DNA of 64,000 nt, taken from G963676795 sp963677215. Its GTDB lineage: Bacteria > Desulfobacterota > Desulfuromonadia > Desulfuromonadales > Geopsychrobacteraceae. Positions 31,507 to 39,785 of the stretch are shown in pieces; the first letter of the stretch is position 1; every line of letters starts with the position of its first letter. The position numbers and the translations under genes are program-made. The notes beneath the pieces are model-generated. The model searched no databases and was not told the origin of the DNA. It saw nothing but the letters and a program-made list of their open reading frames with translations. The stretch spans positions 1,798,001 through 1,862,000 of the forward strand of contig OY781919.1 of the NCBI GenBank assembly GCA_963677215.1. Direction: 5' to 3'.

Positions 31507-32568
31507 ATGGATTTATCAACCAACTATATGGGCATTCAGTTAAAGAATCCTTTTATTGTCTCTGCCAGCACCATGACCGGAGATATTGATTCTGTTGTGG
31601 AGTGTTATCAAGCGGGTGCTGGTGCGATTGTTCTTAAGTCTTTGTTTGAGGAAGAGATTGCAGCCGAAGTGAATGAACTCGCTAAAAATGCCAATGATTA
31701 TTCTGGCTACAGTGAAGCTTATGATTATTTACAAGGCTACGGAAAAGCTCTGGGCCCGCAAGGCTATCTTGAATTGGTCAAAGAAGCCAAGAGCAAAACA
31801 GATATCCCGATCTTTGCCAGCCTGAATTGTATCTCGAGTAAAAGTTGGGGAGAATATGCACAGAAGCTAGAGTCTTCCGGTGCTGATGGCATCGAACTGA
31901 ATATTGCAATTATGCCTCACAGCATCAAGCAGGATGGCACTGATATCATCGATGATTATCTGCGTATTGTCAGCGAGGTCAAAGATAGGGTTAGTATTCC
32001 TGTTGCTGTCAAGGTTGGTCCCTATTTCACTTCTTTTGGTAATTTTGCCGATCGTATTGCGACTGAACGTCACGAAGCTCCTGCGTATAGTGTCGGTTGG
32101 CTAGGCAAGGATACAACAGATGGGAAAGTAAGTTGGAAAGGTGTTGATGCTATTGTTTTGTTCAACCGTTTTTACCAACTGGACATAGATATCGATCAGA
32201 AAGTCTTGACCCAGGGGGTCTCCTATAGCTCTCGAGCAGAGCTCTCGCACAGCTTACGCTGGATCTCCATTCTTGCTGGAAAAGTTGGTTGTGATCTTGT
32301 CTGTAATACGGGCATTCATGAAGGTCATGATGCAATAAAGGCGATTTTAGCGGGAGCTAAGGCTGTTGAGGTATGTTCGACGCTTTTTCTCAATGGTTTC
32401 GGCAAGATTGAGGAGATGAAGATGCAGCTTGAAGCATGGATGGAGAATAATAAGTACCAAACGCTGGCTGATTTTCGTGGATTGGTCAGCCATTCCATAA
32501 GTAAGACGCCTGAAGAGTTTGAGCGCCTACAGTATGTCAAGCTGTTTGTTGGAATGGAGAAGTCATAA
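31507..32568 (+). CDS. dihydroorotate dehydrogenase-like FMN protein
   Basis: 353 aa TIM-barrel flavoprotein resembling class 1 dihydroorotate dehydrogenase but of the separate DHOD-like branch found in anaerobes. It begins MDLSTNYMGIQLKNPFIVSA; conserved pieces are IVLKSLFEEE, ASLNCIS, GIELNIAIMP, AVKVGPYF and the phosphate-binding tail CNTGIHEGHDAIKAILAGA. No pyrimidine genes are nearby; context suggests a reductase or dehydrogenase of another cyclic substrate. GAGGAG site at ATG 31507. Likely expressed on its own or with the UbiX gene 250 bases upstream. Confidence 0.85.
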   Translation: MDLSTNYMGIQLKNPFIVSASTMTGDIDSVVECYQAGAGAIVLKSLFEEEIAAEVNELAKNANDYSGYSEAYDYLQGYGKALGPQGYLELVKEAKSKTDIPIFASLNCISSKSWGEYAQKLESSGADGIELNIAIMPHSIKQDGTDIIDDYLRIVSEVKDRVSIPVAVKVGPYFTSFGNFADRIATERHEAPAYSVGWLGKDTTDGKVSWKGVDAIVLFNRFYQLDIDIDQKVLTQGVSYSSRAELSHSLRWISILAGKVGCDLVCNTGIHEGHDAIKAILAGAKAVEVCSTLFLNGFGKIEEMKMQLEAWMENNKYQTLADFRGLVSHSISKTPEEFERLQYVKLFVGMEKS

Positions 32569-32966
32569 AAATTCTTCAGCGGCGTGTGGGCAGTCATTAT
32601 TGATCGTAGACCCCGTCGTTTTTAGCAATCGTGTTTACGCGTTGGATCATGATTCAAAGGTTGCGGAAGATATCTGATGACATCCAAAGCTCAATTAAGG
32701 GTGTTGCAGATTTGAGCGTGGATAAAAAGTCTTGGCAACAGGCTCATTCAATTCAGGAAATGCACGAAAAGACCTCTCTTTGTAGCTGGTCTTTATTGAA
32801 AAGCAGATACCATCGGGGCTTCAGATTAGATTTGTCTGTCGCTTTCACGCTAGGGAGAAGTCTTGTGCTGGAGAAGAGGATTTGATGTGTGTGGTTCTTG
32901 GCCAATTGACGATAACCCGTTTTTCGATCGATTCATTTGCAACTAACCCTTTTGAGAGGAAGATTT
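32569..32966. other. 398-bp gap without a supported gene
   Basis: An 84-codon frame at 32631-32885 has no recognisable family, no good ribosome site and unlikely composition. Probably the leader/promoter region of the following methyltransferase gene. Confidence 0.5.
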
Positions 32967-34274
32967 ATGGAAGACAAACAAAAAAATAATTTGGAGATGT
33001 GGGCTACAGGTGGTGGGATTGATTTTGTTAACAAGGAGGCGGAGGCCGCGTATCAGTACCGGGCCAACCTTATCAAGGATGCTATTGAGCTGAAAAAGAC
33101 ACCTGACCGTGTTCCGATAGCGCCTTCTGTAACCTGGGCTCCGGTGTTTCTCTATAATACAACAATCAAAAATGCAATGTACGATGCAGATGTTCTCGGT
33201 CAGATTTTCTATGACTATGCTTGCGAATTCAATGTTGATGGCGCCAGTATGCCTGCCAAGTGTGGTTATGGTCCTACCCTTGATGCTATTGATTATAACC
33301 TTTACAAATGGGCAGGCGGAAGTTTGGAAGACAATAGTGCAACCCAGTTTGTCGAGAAAGAGTACATGACCGTCGCTGAGTACGATCATTTGATTCAGGA
33401 TCCGACTGACTTTATGTTGCGGGTGTATTTGCCAAGAACTGCCGGGGCACTGAAGCCAATTGCAGATGTCGGTTCTTTATATGGTATTCAGGAAATTACC
33501 ACATCAAACGGTTTTTTTTCCTCTTTTGGTGCGCCGCATATTCGGGAAGCTTTTATGGCTCTTCTTGAGGCAGGGAAGCAGCATTTTGAGTGGACAAACA
33601 AACTGCGTCCACACATCATGAAGATCATGTCAGCTGGATACCCCTTTACTTTTGGAGGCTCCACAAAAGTACCGTTCGATTTTCTTGGTGACACTCTCAG
33701 GGGAACGACTCATTTAATGATGGATATGTATCGTCGGCCGGAGAAGATACTGCAGGCCTGTGAAAGACTTGTTCCGTTGATGGTTAAGATGGGTGTCGAC
33801 GGCTTCAGGGCCAGTAAAAACCCGATTGTTTTTATTCCACTACATAAAGGGGCAGATGGATTCATGTCTGATGCTCAGTTCAAGAAGTTTTATTGGCCAT
33901 TTATGAAGGCGGTTATGGAAGGTCTGGTTGACGAAGGCTGCATTCCGTTCTGTTTTGTCGAGGGATCTTACAACGAGCGTTTGGAGTATTTGACCGATGT
34001 GCCAAAAGGTCGCTGTGTCTATTATTTCGACAAAATCGATATGGCCAAAGCTCGTAAAACGCTTGAAGGAATTGCCTGCATTGGTGGCGGATTCCCCATT
34101 TCTCAAATATTGACTGGTACTGTTGAAACGGTCAGAGATGAAACCAAAAAAATGCTAGAAATTGCTGCCGGTGACGGTGGCTATATTCTCGGTATTAGTA
34201 GCACGATGGATGAGGTTAATAGGGAGAACCTGCACGCCTTTATCCAGGCTGGTAAGGACTTCGGTAAGTATTAG
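32967..34274 (+). CDS. uroporphyrinogen decarboxylase-family (MtaA/CmuA-like) methyltransferase 1
   Basis: 435 aa. The TPDRVPIAPS opening, GFRASKNPIVFIPLHKGADGFM and the C-terminal barrel strands place it in the UroD-like corrinoid methyltransferases and not the haem enzyme. The HxC zinc motif of MtaA/MtbA is not seen; FVEGSYNERLEYL stands there, shared with the second paralogue at 39786. A free corrinoid protein is encoded at 39024. Likely role: transfer of a methyl group from a methoxylated compound to the corrinoid protein or onward. GAGAGGAAG precedes ATG 32967. A hairpin follows, with an IS3 end abutting it. Confidence 0.85.
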   Translation: MEDKQKNNLEMWATGGGIDFVNKEAEAAYQYRANLIKDAIELKKTPDRVPIAPSVTWAPVFLYNTTIKNAMYDADVLGQIFYDYACEFNVDGASMPAKCGYGPTLDAIDYNLYKWAGGSLEDNSATQFVEKEYMTVAEYDHLIQDPTDFMLRVYLPRTAGALKPIADVGSLYGIQEITTSNGFFSSFGAPHIREAFMALLEAGKQHFEWTNKLRPHIMKIMSAGYPFTFGGSTKVPFDFLGDTLRGTTHLMMDMYRRPEKILQACERLVPLMVKMGVDGFRASKNPIVFIPLHKGADGFMSDAQFKKFYWPFMKAVMEGLVDEGCIPFCFVEGSYNERLEYLTDVPKGRCVYYFDKIDMAKARKTLEGIACIGGGFPISQILTGTVETVRDETKKMLEIAAGDGGYILGISSTMDEVNRENLHAFIQAGKDFGKY

Positions 34275-34306
34275 TACGCAAATCTCCCGGCTTTGCAGGG
34301 GGATAT

Positions 34307-34356
34307 ACGGGTCTGTGCTGTCAAGTCATTCATTCGCTTGGCAGTATAGACCCGTA
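34307..34356 (+). terminator. terminator-like hairpin cut by an IS3 end
   Basis: ACGGGTCT...CTGTCAAG / CTTGGCAG...AGACCCGT forms a long stem 30 bases after the methyltransferase stop. The expected T tract is replaced by AAAGGGG, the left end of the IS3-family element. Confidence 0.6.
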
Positions 34357-34577
34357 AAGGGGTTCTACCCCGTTTCTACGGACGGTTTAGTAACGCCTTT
34401 CTATCACGCCTGGCAACTCTCTTCCTCATTCGTGGATTATGAAAGCGCTTAATGTAATTGAAAATATCAGCCTTGGCTGAGTCCAGCGTTGGTATTTCAT
34501 TCGATTGACTCGTTCTCGCTTGAGGACACCACAGAAGCCCTCGCAAGCGGCATTATCTCCACAATGTCCAACTGTAC

Positions 34578-34974
34578 TCATCGAGCTGACCAGCGAGTTT
34601 TGCTGGTTGTTTCTCCGGCCTCCCGCAAATCTTCATTAATACGTGGAACATCAATGATCCCCCGACTGTCTTCGTGGATAGCACGTATACGCTTTAGAAG
34701 ACGCTCATTGTCGATCTGCCGGGCACTCGGAGACCTTTGTTTCCAGGCATAATAGCCATTGGAGGAACCTGAAGACAGCGACACATCATACGAACAGGAT
34801 AATCATTGCGACGACGCTGAATCGCCTGATATTTCAGGACGATCCCCTGGCAAAGAACGTCGCCGCTTCGCGTAAAAAATCCCGCTCTTTCTTGACGCGG
34901 GCTAACTCTTGTTTAAGAACAGCTATTTCTTCATCTCTGGGGTTTCCAGAACCACCAAAAGCCTGTCGTCCATC
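34578..34974 (-). pseudogene. IS3 transposase fragments (OrfA C-terminus, OrfB N-terminus)
   Basis: Reading leftward from 34974: GRQAFGGSGNPRDEEIAVLK and ERDFLREAATFFA are the leucine-zipper end of OrfA; then SGYYAW-like and LLKRIRAIHEDSRG pieces of OrfB. Frames are broken by small indels. The remainder toward 34400 holds the OrfB C-terminus. Confidence 0.8.
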
Positions 34975-34988
34975 CGTAAGCTTCCCCG

Positions 34989-35843
34989 TCAAGTCGACAG
35001 TTGAAAAATAGAGTTTCCAGCGTTCTTTGACAGATATTCAACAGGCGTCAGATCCCCGAGGGCATCGTGCGGGCGCTGCTCGTTGTATTCGATTTTCCAC
35101 CAGTAGGTGGTTTCCCGTACCTCGTTCAGATTGCGGAAGAGGTACAGGTCGAGCACTTCAGCCCGATAGGTTTTGTTGAACCGTTCAATGTACGCATTCT
35201 GGTTCGGCTTGCCGGGTTGAATGTACTGAATCGTCATTCCGCGCTCTTCGGCCCAGGCGATGAATTCACCGCTGAGAAACTCGGGCCCATTGTCGGTTCT
35301 CAATGTCTCAGGCAACCCACGCTCCAGGCGGAGTCGCTCAAATACTCGGATCAAGCGTTTGCCGGTAATCGAAGTGTCGATCTCAACATGCAGCAGTTCG
35401 CGGTTGAAATCGTCGATCACGTTAAAAGTACGAAACCGGCGTCCTGCATAGAGCGAATCGCTCATAAAATCGGCTGACCAAACCTGGTTCGGCTGCTGCG
35501 GCACTAGCAGGGGCTGTTTAACCCGTTTTGGAAGCCGCTTCTTTGCGCGACGCTTCTGGTTCAGATTCAGCTTGCAGTAAATGCGATACACGCGCTTATG
35601 GTTCCAGCGATATCGCTTATACAAATACTTCCAGCATTTCCAGAAGCCCCAGCGCGGATGCTTGTCGAGCAGAGCGTTGATTGCATCAACAACCTCTGCA
35701 TCACGATCTTGCTCAACGGGGCTTCGGTAATAGGCCGCCCGAGAAAGTCCAATACAACGGCAACTGCGCTGTATAGACATGCGATGCTCGACAATCAGAT
35801 ACGTAACAGCTTCTCGCTTGTCAGGCGGCCTTAAAGCTTTTTT
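34989..35843 (-). CDS. IS407-like transposase OrfB (DDE integrase)
   Basis: The rve catalytic core is complete: first Asp in VWSADFMSDSLY, second in LRTDNGPEFLSGEF, Glu in GKPNQNAYIERFNKTYR. The reading frame is open upstream to 35978, but conserved residues start near KKALRPPDKREAV, just after the orfA frame ends; it is most likely made as an OrfAB fusion by -1 frameshifting. No disruption, so probably active. Confidence 0.92.
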   Translation of the reverse strand, partial: KKALRPPDKREAVTYLIVEHRMSIQRSCRCIGLSRAAYYRSPVEQDRDAEVVDAINALLDKHPRWGFWKCWKYLYKRYRWNHKRVYRIYCKLNLNQKRRAKKRLPKRVKQPLLVPQQPNQVWSADFMSDSLYAGRRFRTFNVIDDFNRELLHVEIDTSITGKRLIRVFERLRLERGLPETLRTDNGPEFLSGEFIAWAEERGMTIQYIQPGKPNQNAYIERFNKTYRAEVLDLYLFRNLNEVRETTYWWKIEYNEQRPHDALGDLTPVEYLSKNAGNSIFQLST

Positions 35844-36097
35844 TCGATCAGATCTTTCAATGCCCGGTTTTCCAGGGCCATATCTGCATACATGCGCTTG
35901 AGTTGGGAGAGTTCGCTTTCCATCTCCTTCATGCGCTTGAGATCGGAGGCGCCCATGCCACCGTACTTCGATTTCCAATTGTAGTAAGTGGCATCAGAGA
36001 TGCCGTGCTTACGGCAAATCTCTTTGACTTGGATACCAGCTTCGCCCTCCTTGAGAATGGCGATGATCTGGTTCTCGGTAAAACGTGTCTTTTTCAT
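35831..36097 (-). CDS. IS407-like transposase OrfA
   Basis: 88 aa. Begins MKKTRFTENQIIAILKEGEAG, a helix-turn-helix (VKEICRKHGISDATYYNWKSKYGG) followed by a leucine-zipper helix. Near its end seven As (complement of 35838-35844) followed by G give an A-AAA-AAG slippery heptamer, the expected site for -1 frameshifting into OrfB. Confidence 0.92.
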   Translation of the reverse strand: MKKTRFTENQIIAILKEGEAGIQVKEICRKHGISDATYYNWKSKYGGMGASDLKRMKEMESELSQLKRMYADMALENRALKDLIEKKL

Positions 36098-36171
36098 CAG
36101 AGCCTCCTGGTTGCATTGTGCCAGAAAACTCTATTTTTGACATGTAACCCTACCGGGGAAGCTTACGCATC

Positions 36172-36320
36172 GGCTTGCGCTTCGCGCTTCCAGCGTGAAA
36201 GCACGTTGGGATTAATGCCAAGTTCTCTGGCCACTTGAGCGCAGTTAATGCCTGGCTGGCTCGTTTAACAGCCCCTTGCTTGAATTCGGGGCTGAACTTT
36301 CTTCTCTTCGCCATAAACAT
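36172..36320 (-). pseudogene. IS3 OrfA N-terminal fragment
   Basis: MAKRRKFSPEFKQGAVKRASQ then a frameshift, then CAQVARELGINPNVLSRWK. It is the other half of the orfA split by the IS407-like element and the best copy of the OrfA whose remnant lies at 29291. Confidence 0.85.
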
Positions 36321-36378
36321 TCCTTGAAACCTCATATATAGGCTTTTTTGAAGTGTCCGTAAATTCAGGGTAGAACCC

Positions 36379-36821
36379 GTATGCGATGTCCATATTATTG
36401 GTTATGGATCAATGAAATATTGTCATTAGACATATTGTAGATAGTGGTGTGATTGTATGCACACCCCCTTGCTGTGTTGTTGCACAGGTGTTGACTGTGA
36501 TTAAGGCATCATTTCCACTTCGTTGGGCTTGGATCTTGTGCAGGTCTCTGGTGCGGTTGTAGGTGTCTTGGCTGGTACTAGGCTCAATTATAAAAAATAA
36601 ATGAGCTTGTGCTGAAATGTTCTGCAGATCTGCCATTGTCCGAGTTTTTTAATTTGCGTAGTGCGGCATAGTGTATGGGTTTCAGCAGAGGCAGCTTTCA
36701 GGCTACCTCTGCTGATTTATGATTTAGTCGTTTGCAGAAAGGAGGGCGATTTCAGGGCCGTTAGGTTTTTCGAAAATTTATTTTTTAAGGGAAGCTCATC
36801 ATTTGATACTGGGAGGTATTT
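36379..36821. other. non-coding stretch before the outer-membrane protein gene
   Basis: About 440 bp. The only structure seen is a hairpin AGCAGAGGCAGC / GGCTACCTCTGCT at 36684-36714 without a T tract. No coding frame is supported. GGGAGG at the end is the ribosome site of the next gene. Confidence 0.5.
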
Positions 36822-37766
36822 ATGCACAAAAGACGTATTTTTAGTTCATTGCTGTCACTCATTGTTTTTGCGTTGTTGTTGATTCCTTTTAACGTTAATG
36901 CGGCCGAAGATGGTCCACTGAATAATATTGCCGGTGCGCCCGGTTCGTTGATTGGTAGTTTGCCACCGATCCCCGGGCTATTTCTGGTTTCACAAACGGC
37001 CTATACTACATCTCGTGGCCTTTTTGATGCTGATGGTGACGAGATCGGTGATTTTAATATGGATGTCTGGAGTGAGACTTTTCGTATTCTGGCAACCTAT
37101 CCGACCAAGATTTTCGGAGCAAATATCCATTCACAGTTGGTTCTTCCTTTTGTTAGCGTCGATGAAGACTTCTCATATTCTCCATCACCCTTCTTTAGTA
37201 TAGATGTTGACGACAGTGCCAGCGGTTTGGCTAATGTGACTGTCTCCCCTCTTATCTTAAATTGGCATAAAGGCTATTCGCATTATACCCTTGGGTTTGA
37301 TATAACATTGAAGGGTTTTGATTATGATGAAGAGGATCCAGTGAATGTGGCTACAGGCTACAATTCTTATACTCCTGTTGTTGCGTACCGTTATGATGAT
37401 CCAAATGGTCTTGATCTTGGTATTAAGGCAAGCTTCCTGTTCAATCAGAAAAACTCGGACACCAATTACAAAACTGGTAACATTCTGATGCTGGACATGT
37501 TTGCCGGTTGGGACTTTGGTAAATGGCAGGTTGGAGTTGTCGGCGGTTACACCCAGCAAGTAAGTGATGACAAACAGGGGGGGGCTAAAATTTCAGATCA
37601 CAAAACCAAGACCCTGACAGTTGGTCCGTGCCTTACCTATAATTTTGGTCCTATCATGGCCGAACTGAACTATCAAAGAGGCCTGATCGCAGAAAATGCT
37701 TCAAAGAACGACTCTGTCTGGTTAAACATTACACTGCCACTCTATGTTCCAAGTATGATGCATTAA
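36822..37766 (+). CDS. SphA/MetA-like outer-membrane protein (phenol_MetA_deg type)
   Basis: 314 aa with a clear signal peptide (MHKRRIFSSLLSLIVFALLL ... NVNAAE, cleavage near residue 27). The rest alternates amphipathic strands and ends in a short hydrophobic/aromatic strand, as in beta-barrels. The GSLPPIPGLFLVSQTAYTTS opening and FDITLKGFDYDEEDPVNVATG resemble the SphA/MetA proteins tied to uptake of aromatic or hydrophobic compounds. GGGAGG precedes ATG 36822 and a terminator follows. A decayed paralogue lies at 49988. Confidence 0.8.
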   Translation: MHKRRIFSSLLSLIVFALLLIPFNVNAAEDGPLNNIAGAPGSLIGSLPPIPGLFLVSQTAYTTSRGLFDADGDEIGDFNMDVWSETFRILATYPTKIFGANIHSQLVLPFVSVDEDFSYSPSPFFSIDVDDSASGLANVTVSPLILNWHKGYSHYTLGFDITLKGFDYDEEDPVNVATGYNSYTPVVAYRYDDPNGLDLGIKASFLFNQKNSDTNYKTGNILMLDMFAGWDFGKWQVGVVGGYTQQVSDDKQGGAKISDHKTKTLTVGPCLTYNFGPIMAELNYQRGLIAENASKNDSVWLNITLPLYVPSMMH

Positions 37767-37771
37767 GGCTT

Positions 37772-37809
37772 ATGGGTCTTCGCGATGAATTTGCGAAGAC
37801 CCATTTTTT
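37772..37809 (+). terminator. rho-independent terminator after the SphA-like gene
   Basis: ATGGGTCTTCGC / GCGAAGACCCAT followed by TTTTTT. Confidence 0.92.
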
Positions 37810-39023
37810 GAGTGTTTGACTGGAAACATACTTCACTGTATGCCTTTAGCAAGGTCTTGTGCCAACCTAAATCTGAGTGCCACAAAAGCTGATACGCTAT
37901 CTGGGGTTATCTCGGGTATAGGTCGTTACTACACCCTTTTTTGAAAAATTGATTATAGTCGAATTTACGAAACAAATTAGGGTTCGTCTGCTTATTGATA
38001 GTCCTTTTTATTTTCAAGATAAACATGAGCCTTTTGTAAAATCTCCCCCGGCAGAGGGAGAACGCCGCCATATTGAGACTATCAGTGAATCTCTACTAGA
38101 ATTCCAAACAATCCCGACCTTGGTAAAATGCTGCCGAAAGTCCCTCATTGCTCCCATGACGTCGCACCGAATTGTGGAACATCTCAATATAGATTAAAGA
38201 CATCCTGACGGGCAGATTCTATGATCTTATATGTTTTTCGCTTGATCCGTTTCCGCTTGGGCAGCTGAAAAAACTCTCTGCAACAGCGTTGCCCTATCAG
38301 TTTCCATGTCAACTCATGCAGTAATCAAGTTATGTTCTTTCACTAAGTTCTGCAAACCTCTACTGGTGTATTGGCTCCCTTGAGCTGAACGAACGGCAAC
38401 CCCTCCATCAGGCTTGTGTCGCGATATCGCTATCAGCAATGTATCGAATACCAGATCCACATGAATTATTGGCTGCATAGATCAGCCAACAACTCCCAGC
38501 GCTTTTTCAGGGCCGATATCATATTTACGCCTGGCATATAGACTGTTAGTGGTGACTCCGAGGCGCTTGGCAACGCCTAGAACAGAATAGCTACGTTCTG
38601 TGATTTGCTTGACAGCTTCGACCTTAAATTCTTCGTTATAATGTTTACTGCACATGATTCCTCCTGAAGTCATTTTTTTGTAACTCAGGAGTCTTGAGCT
38701 AGTGGCGATTCAGTCTTCGTGGCGAATTTGTTATCGGTACCAACCCTTTTGGCCTAGTAAGTCGCGTTAGAAATTCTTTCAGGGGGCTTGGCAGCGTCGC
38801 TACGCTCATCTTTTCCACTTTTTAGAACCAATCCTTCAAACACGTAAAATATTTTCAGTCAATAACAGTAAATTACTTTTCTGATGGGTATCCATGACTA
38901 ATTTGTATTGGAAGACTAGAGCGGATTTCTATACGATCCATATGTCTTATAGAAGATATGTGGAGCTAGTTTGGTGAGAATTGACGTAACAGTTTTTAAG
39001 TGACAATAAAAAAGGAGGTAGAT
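37810..39023. other. non-coding stretch with an IS3 remnant
   Basis: No live gene. The middle (about 38100-38700) is a decayed IS3-group element; the flanks have no coding frame I can support. The last 100 bases lead into the corrinoid protein gene. Confidence 0.6.
38100..38673 (-). pseudogene. decayed IS3-family transposase
   Basis: OrfA start MCSKHYNEEFKVEAVKQITE and AKRLGVTTNSLYARRKYDIG are at the right. Leftward, OrfB scraps are readable across stops and frameshifts: GSQYTSRGLQNLVKEHNLI and a tail resembling MFHNSVRRHGSNEGLSAA. Most of the catalytic core is gone. Different IS3 subgroup from the element at 34360. Confidence 0.8.
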
Positions 39024-39656
39024 ATGCAGGACTTGATTAATTCGATGGTTGAGATGGATGAGGATAAGTTTCTTGAACTGACGAAGGAGCTTTTGGCCAA
39101 AGGGGAAGATCCCAATGCTATTTTCCGAGCTTACCAAGAGGGGATGGCCGAAATCGGCAAGCGTTTTGAGCAAAATGAATTCTTTATTCCCGAGCTGATA
39201 ATGGCCGGCGAAATGATGAATGATGGTGCTGAATTAATCAAACCCTATCTGGATGAAGATGCCCAGTCAGAGACTACCAAACTCGGTACCATGGTTCTGG
39301 CTACCATCGAAGGTGACATTCACGACATCGGCAAGAATATTTACGGCATGATGATGGAGCTCAGTGGTTTTGAGGTTATTGACCTTGGTGTTGACGTGCC
39401 GATTGACACCATCGTTGCCAAGGTCGAAGAGGTTAAGCCTGACCTGGTTGGAATGAGCGGTTTGCTGACCCTGGCTTTTGATCCAATGAAAGCTGTTGTC
39501 GACAAGCTCAAGGATGCAGGGCTGCGTGATTCGGTCAAGGTTATGGTTGGCGGTGGACAGTTTGATCAGACGGTCTGTGATTATGTTGGTGCAGACGGTT
39601 TTGCAACAGATGCAGTCGTTGGTGTAAACATCTGTCGGGACTGGGTGGGAGCTTAG
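39024..39656 (+). CDS. methyltransferase corrinoid protein (MtaC/MtvC-like)
   Basis: 210 aa. N-terminal helical cap (about 1-85) and a Rossmann B12-binding domain with the base-off ligand motif DIHDIGKN, His100, followed by SGLLTLAFDPM and the GGGQ loop. Such proteins carry the methyl group between two methyltransferases. AAAGGAGG precedes ATG 39024. It lies 130 bases before a UroD-family methyltransferase gene in the same direction; the other UroD paralogue is at 32967. No corrinoid reactivase (RACE) and no methyl-THF transferase is in the window. Confidence 0.94.
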   Translation: MQDLINSMVEMDEDKFLELTKELLAKGEDPNAIFRAYQEGMAEIGKRFEQNEFFIPELIMAGEMMNDGAELIKPYLDEDAQSETTKLGTMVLATIEGDIHDIGKNIYGMMMELSGFEVIDLGVDVPIDTIVAKVEEVKPDLVGMSGLLTLAFDPMKAVVDKLKDAGLRDSVKVMVGGGQFDQTVCDYVGADGFATDAVVGVNICRDWVGA

Positions 39657-39785
39657 CCTGCATTTTACGTGGCCATTACAGTGCTTTTATAAGCTGAGGT
39701 AAGGCAATCGTTGAAACGTTAGAATACCTTTTTCCCGCTTTATAAATACTGATATTTGAGCAGGGTTATATGGGGGGCTCTATAA

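Larger units (their letters stand above)
34975..36167 (-). mobile_element. IS3-family (IS407-like) insertion sequence, 1193 bp, apparently intact
   Basis: Terminal inverted repeats begin CGTAAGCTTCCCCG at both ends, with a second matching block AAAAATAGAGTTT about 30 bases inside. A 4-bp target duplication CATC is present at 34971-34974 and 36168-36171. orfA and orfB overlap and are joined by a frameshift signal. It sits inside orfA of an older IS3 element. Confidence 0.93.
34360..36378 (-). mobile_element. older IS3-family element, decayed and interrupted
   Basis: Ends GGGTTCTACCCCGTTTCTACGG (left) and the inverted CCGTAAATTCAGGGTAGAACCC (right) are imperfect inverted repeats. OrfA starts at the right (KRRKFSPEFKQGAVKRASQ), is frameshifted, and is split by a 1193-bp IS407-like insertion at 34975-36167. 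OrfA resumes on the other side (NPRDEEIAVLKQELARVKKE) and pieces of OrfB follow (SNGYYAWKQRSPSARQ; DNAACEGFCGVLKRERVNR). The middle of OrfB with the DDE core is deleted, so it is dead. Confidence 0.85.

Noticed and set aside
32631..32885. 84-codon frame between the DHOD-like and methyltransferase genes
   Set aside because: No ribosome site, no homology I recognise, stop-rich surroundings; treated as untranslated leader DNA.
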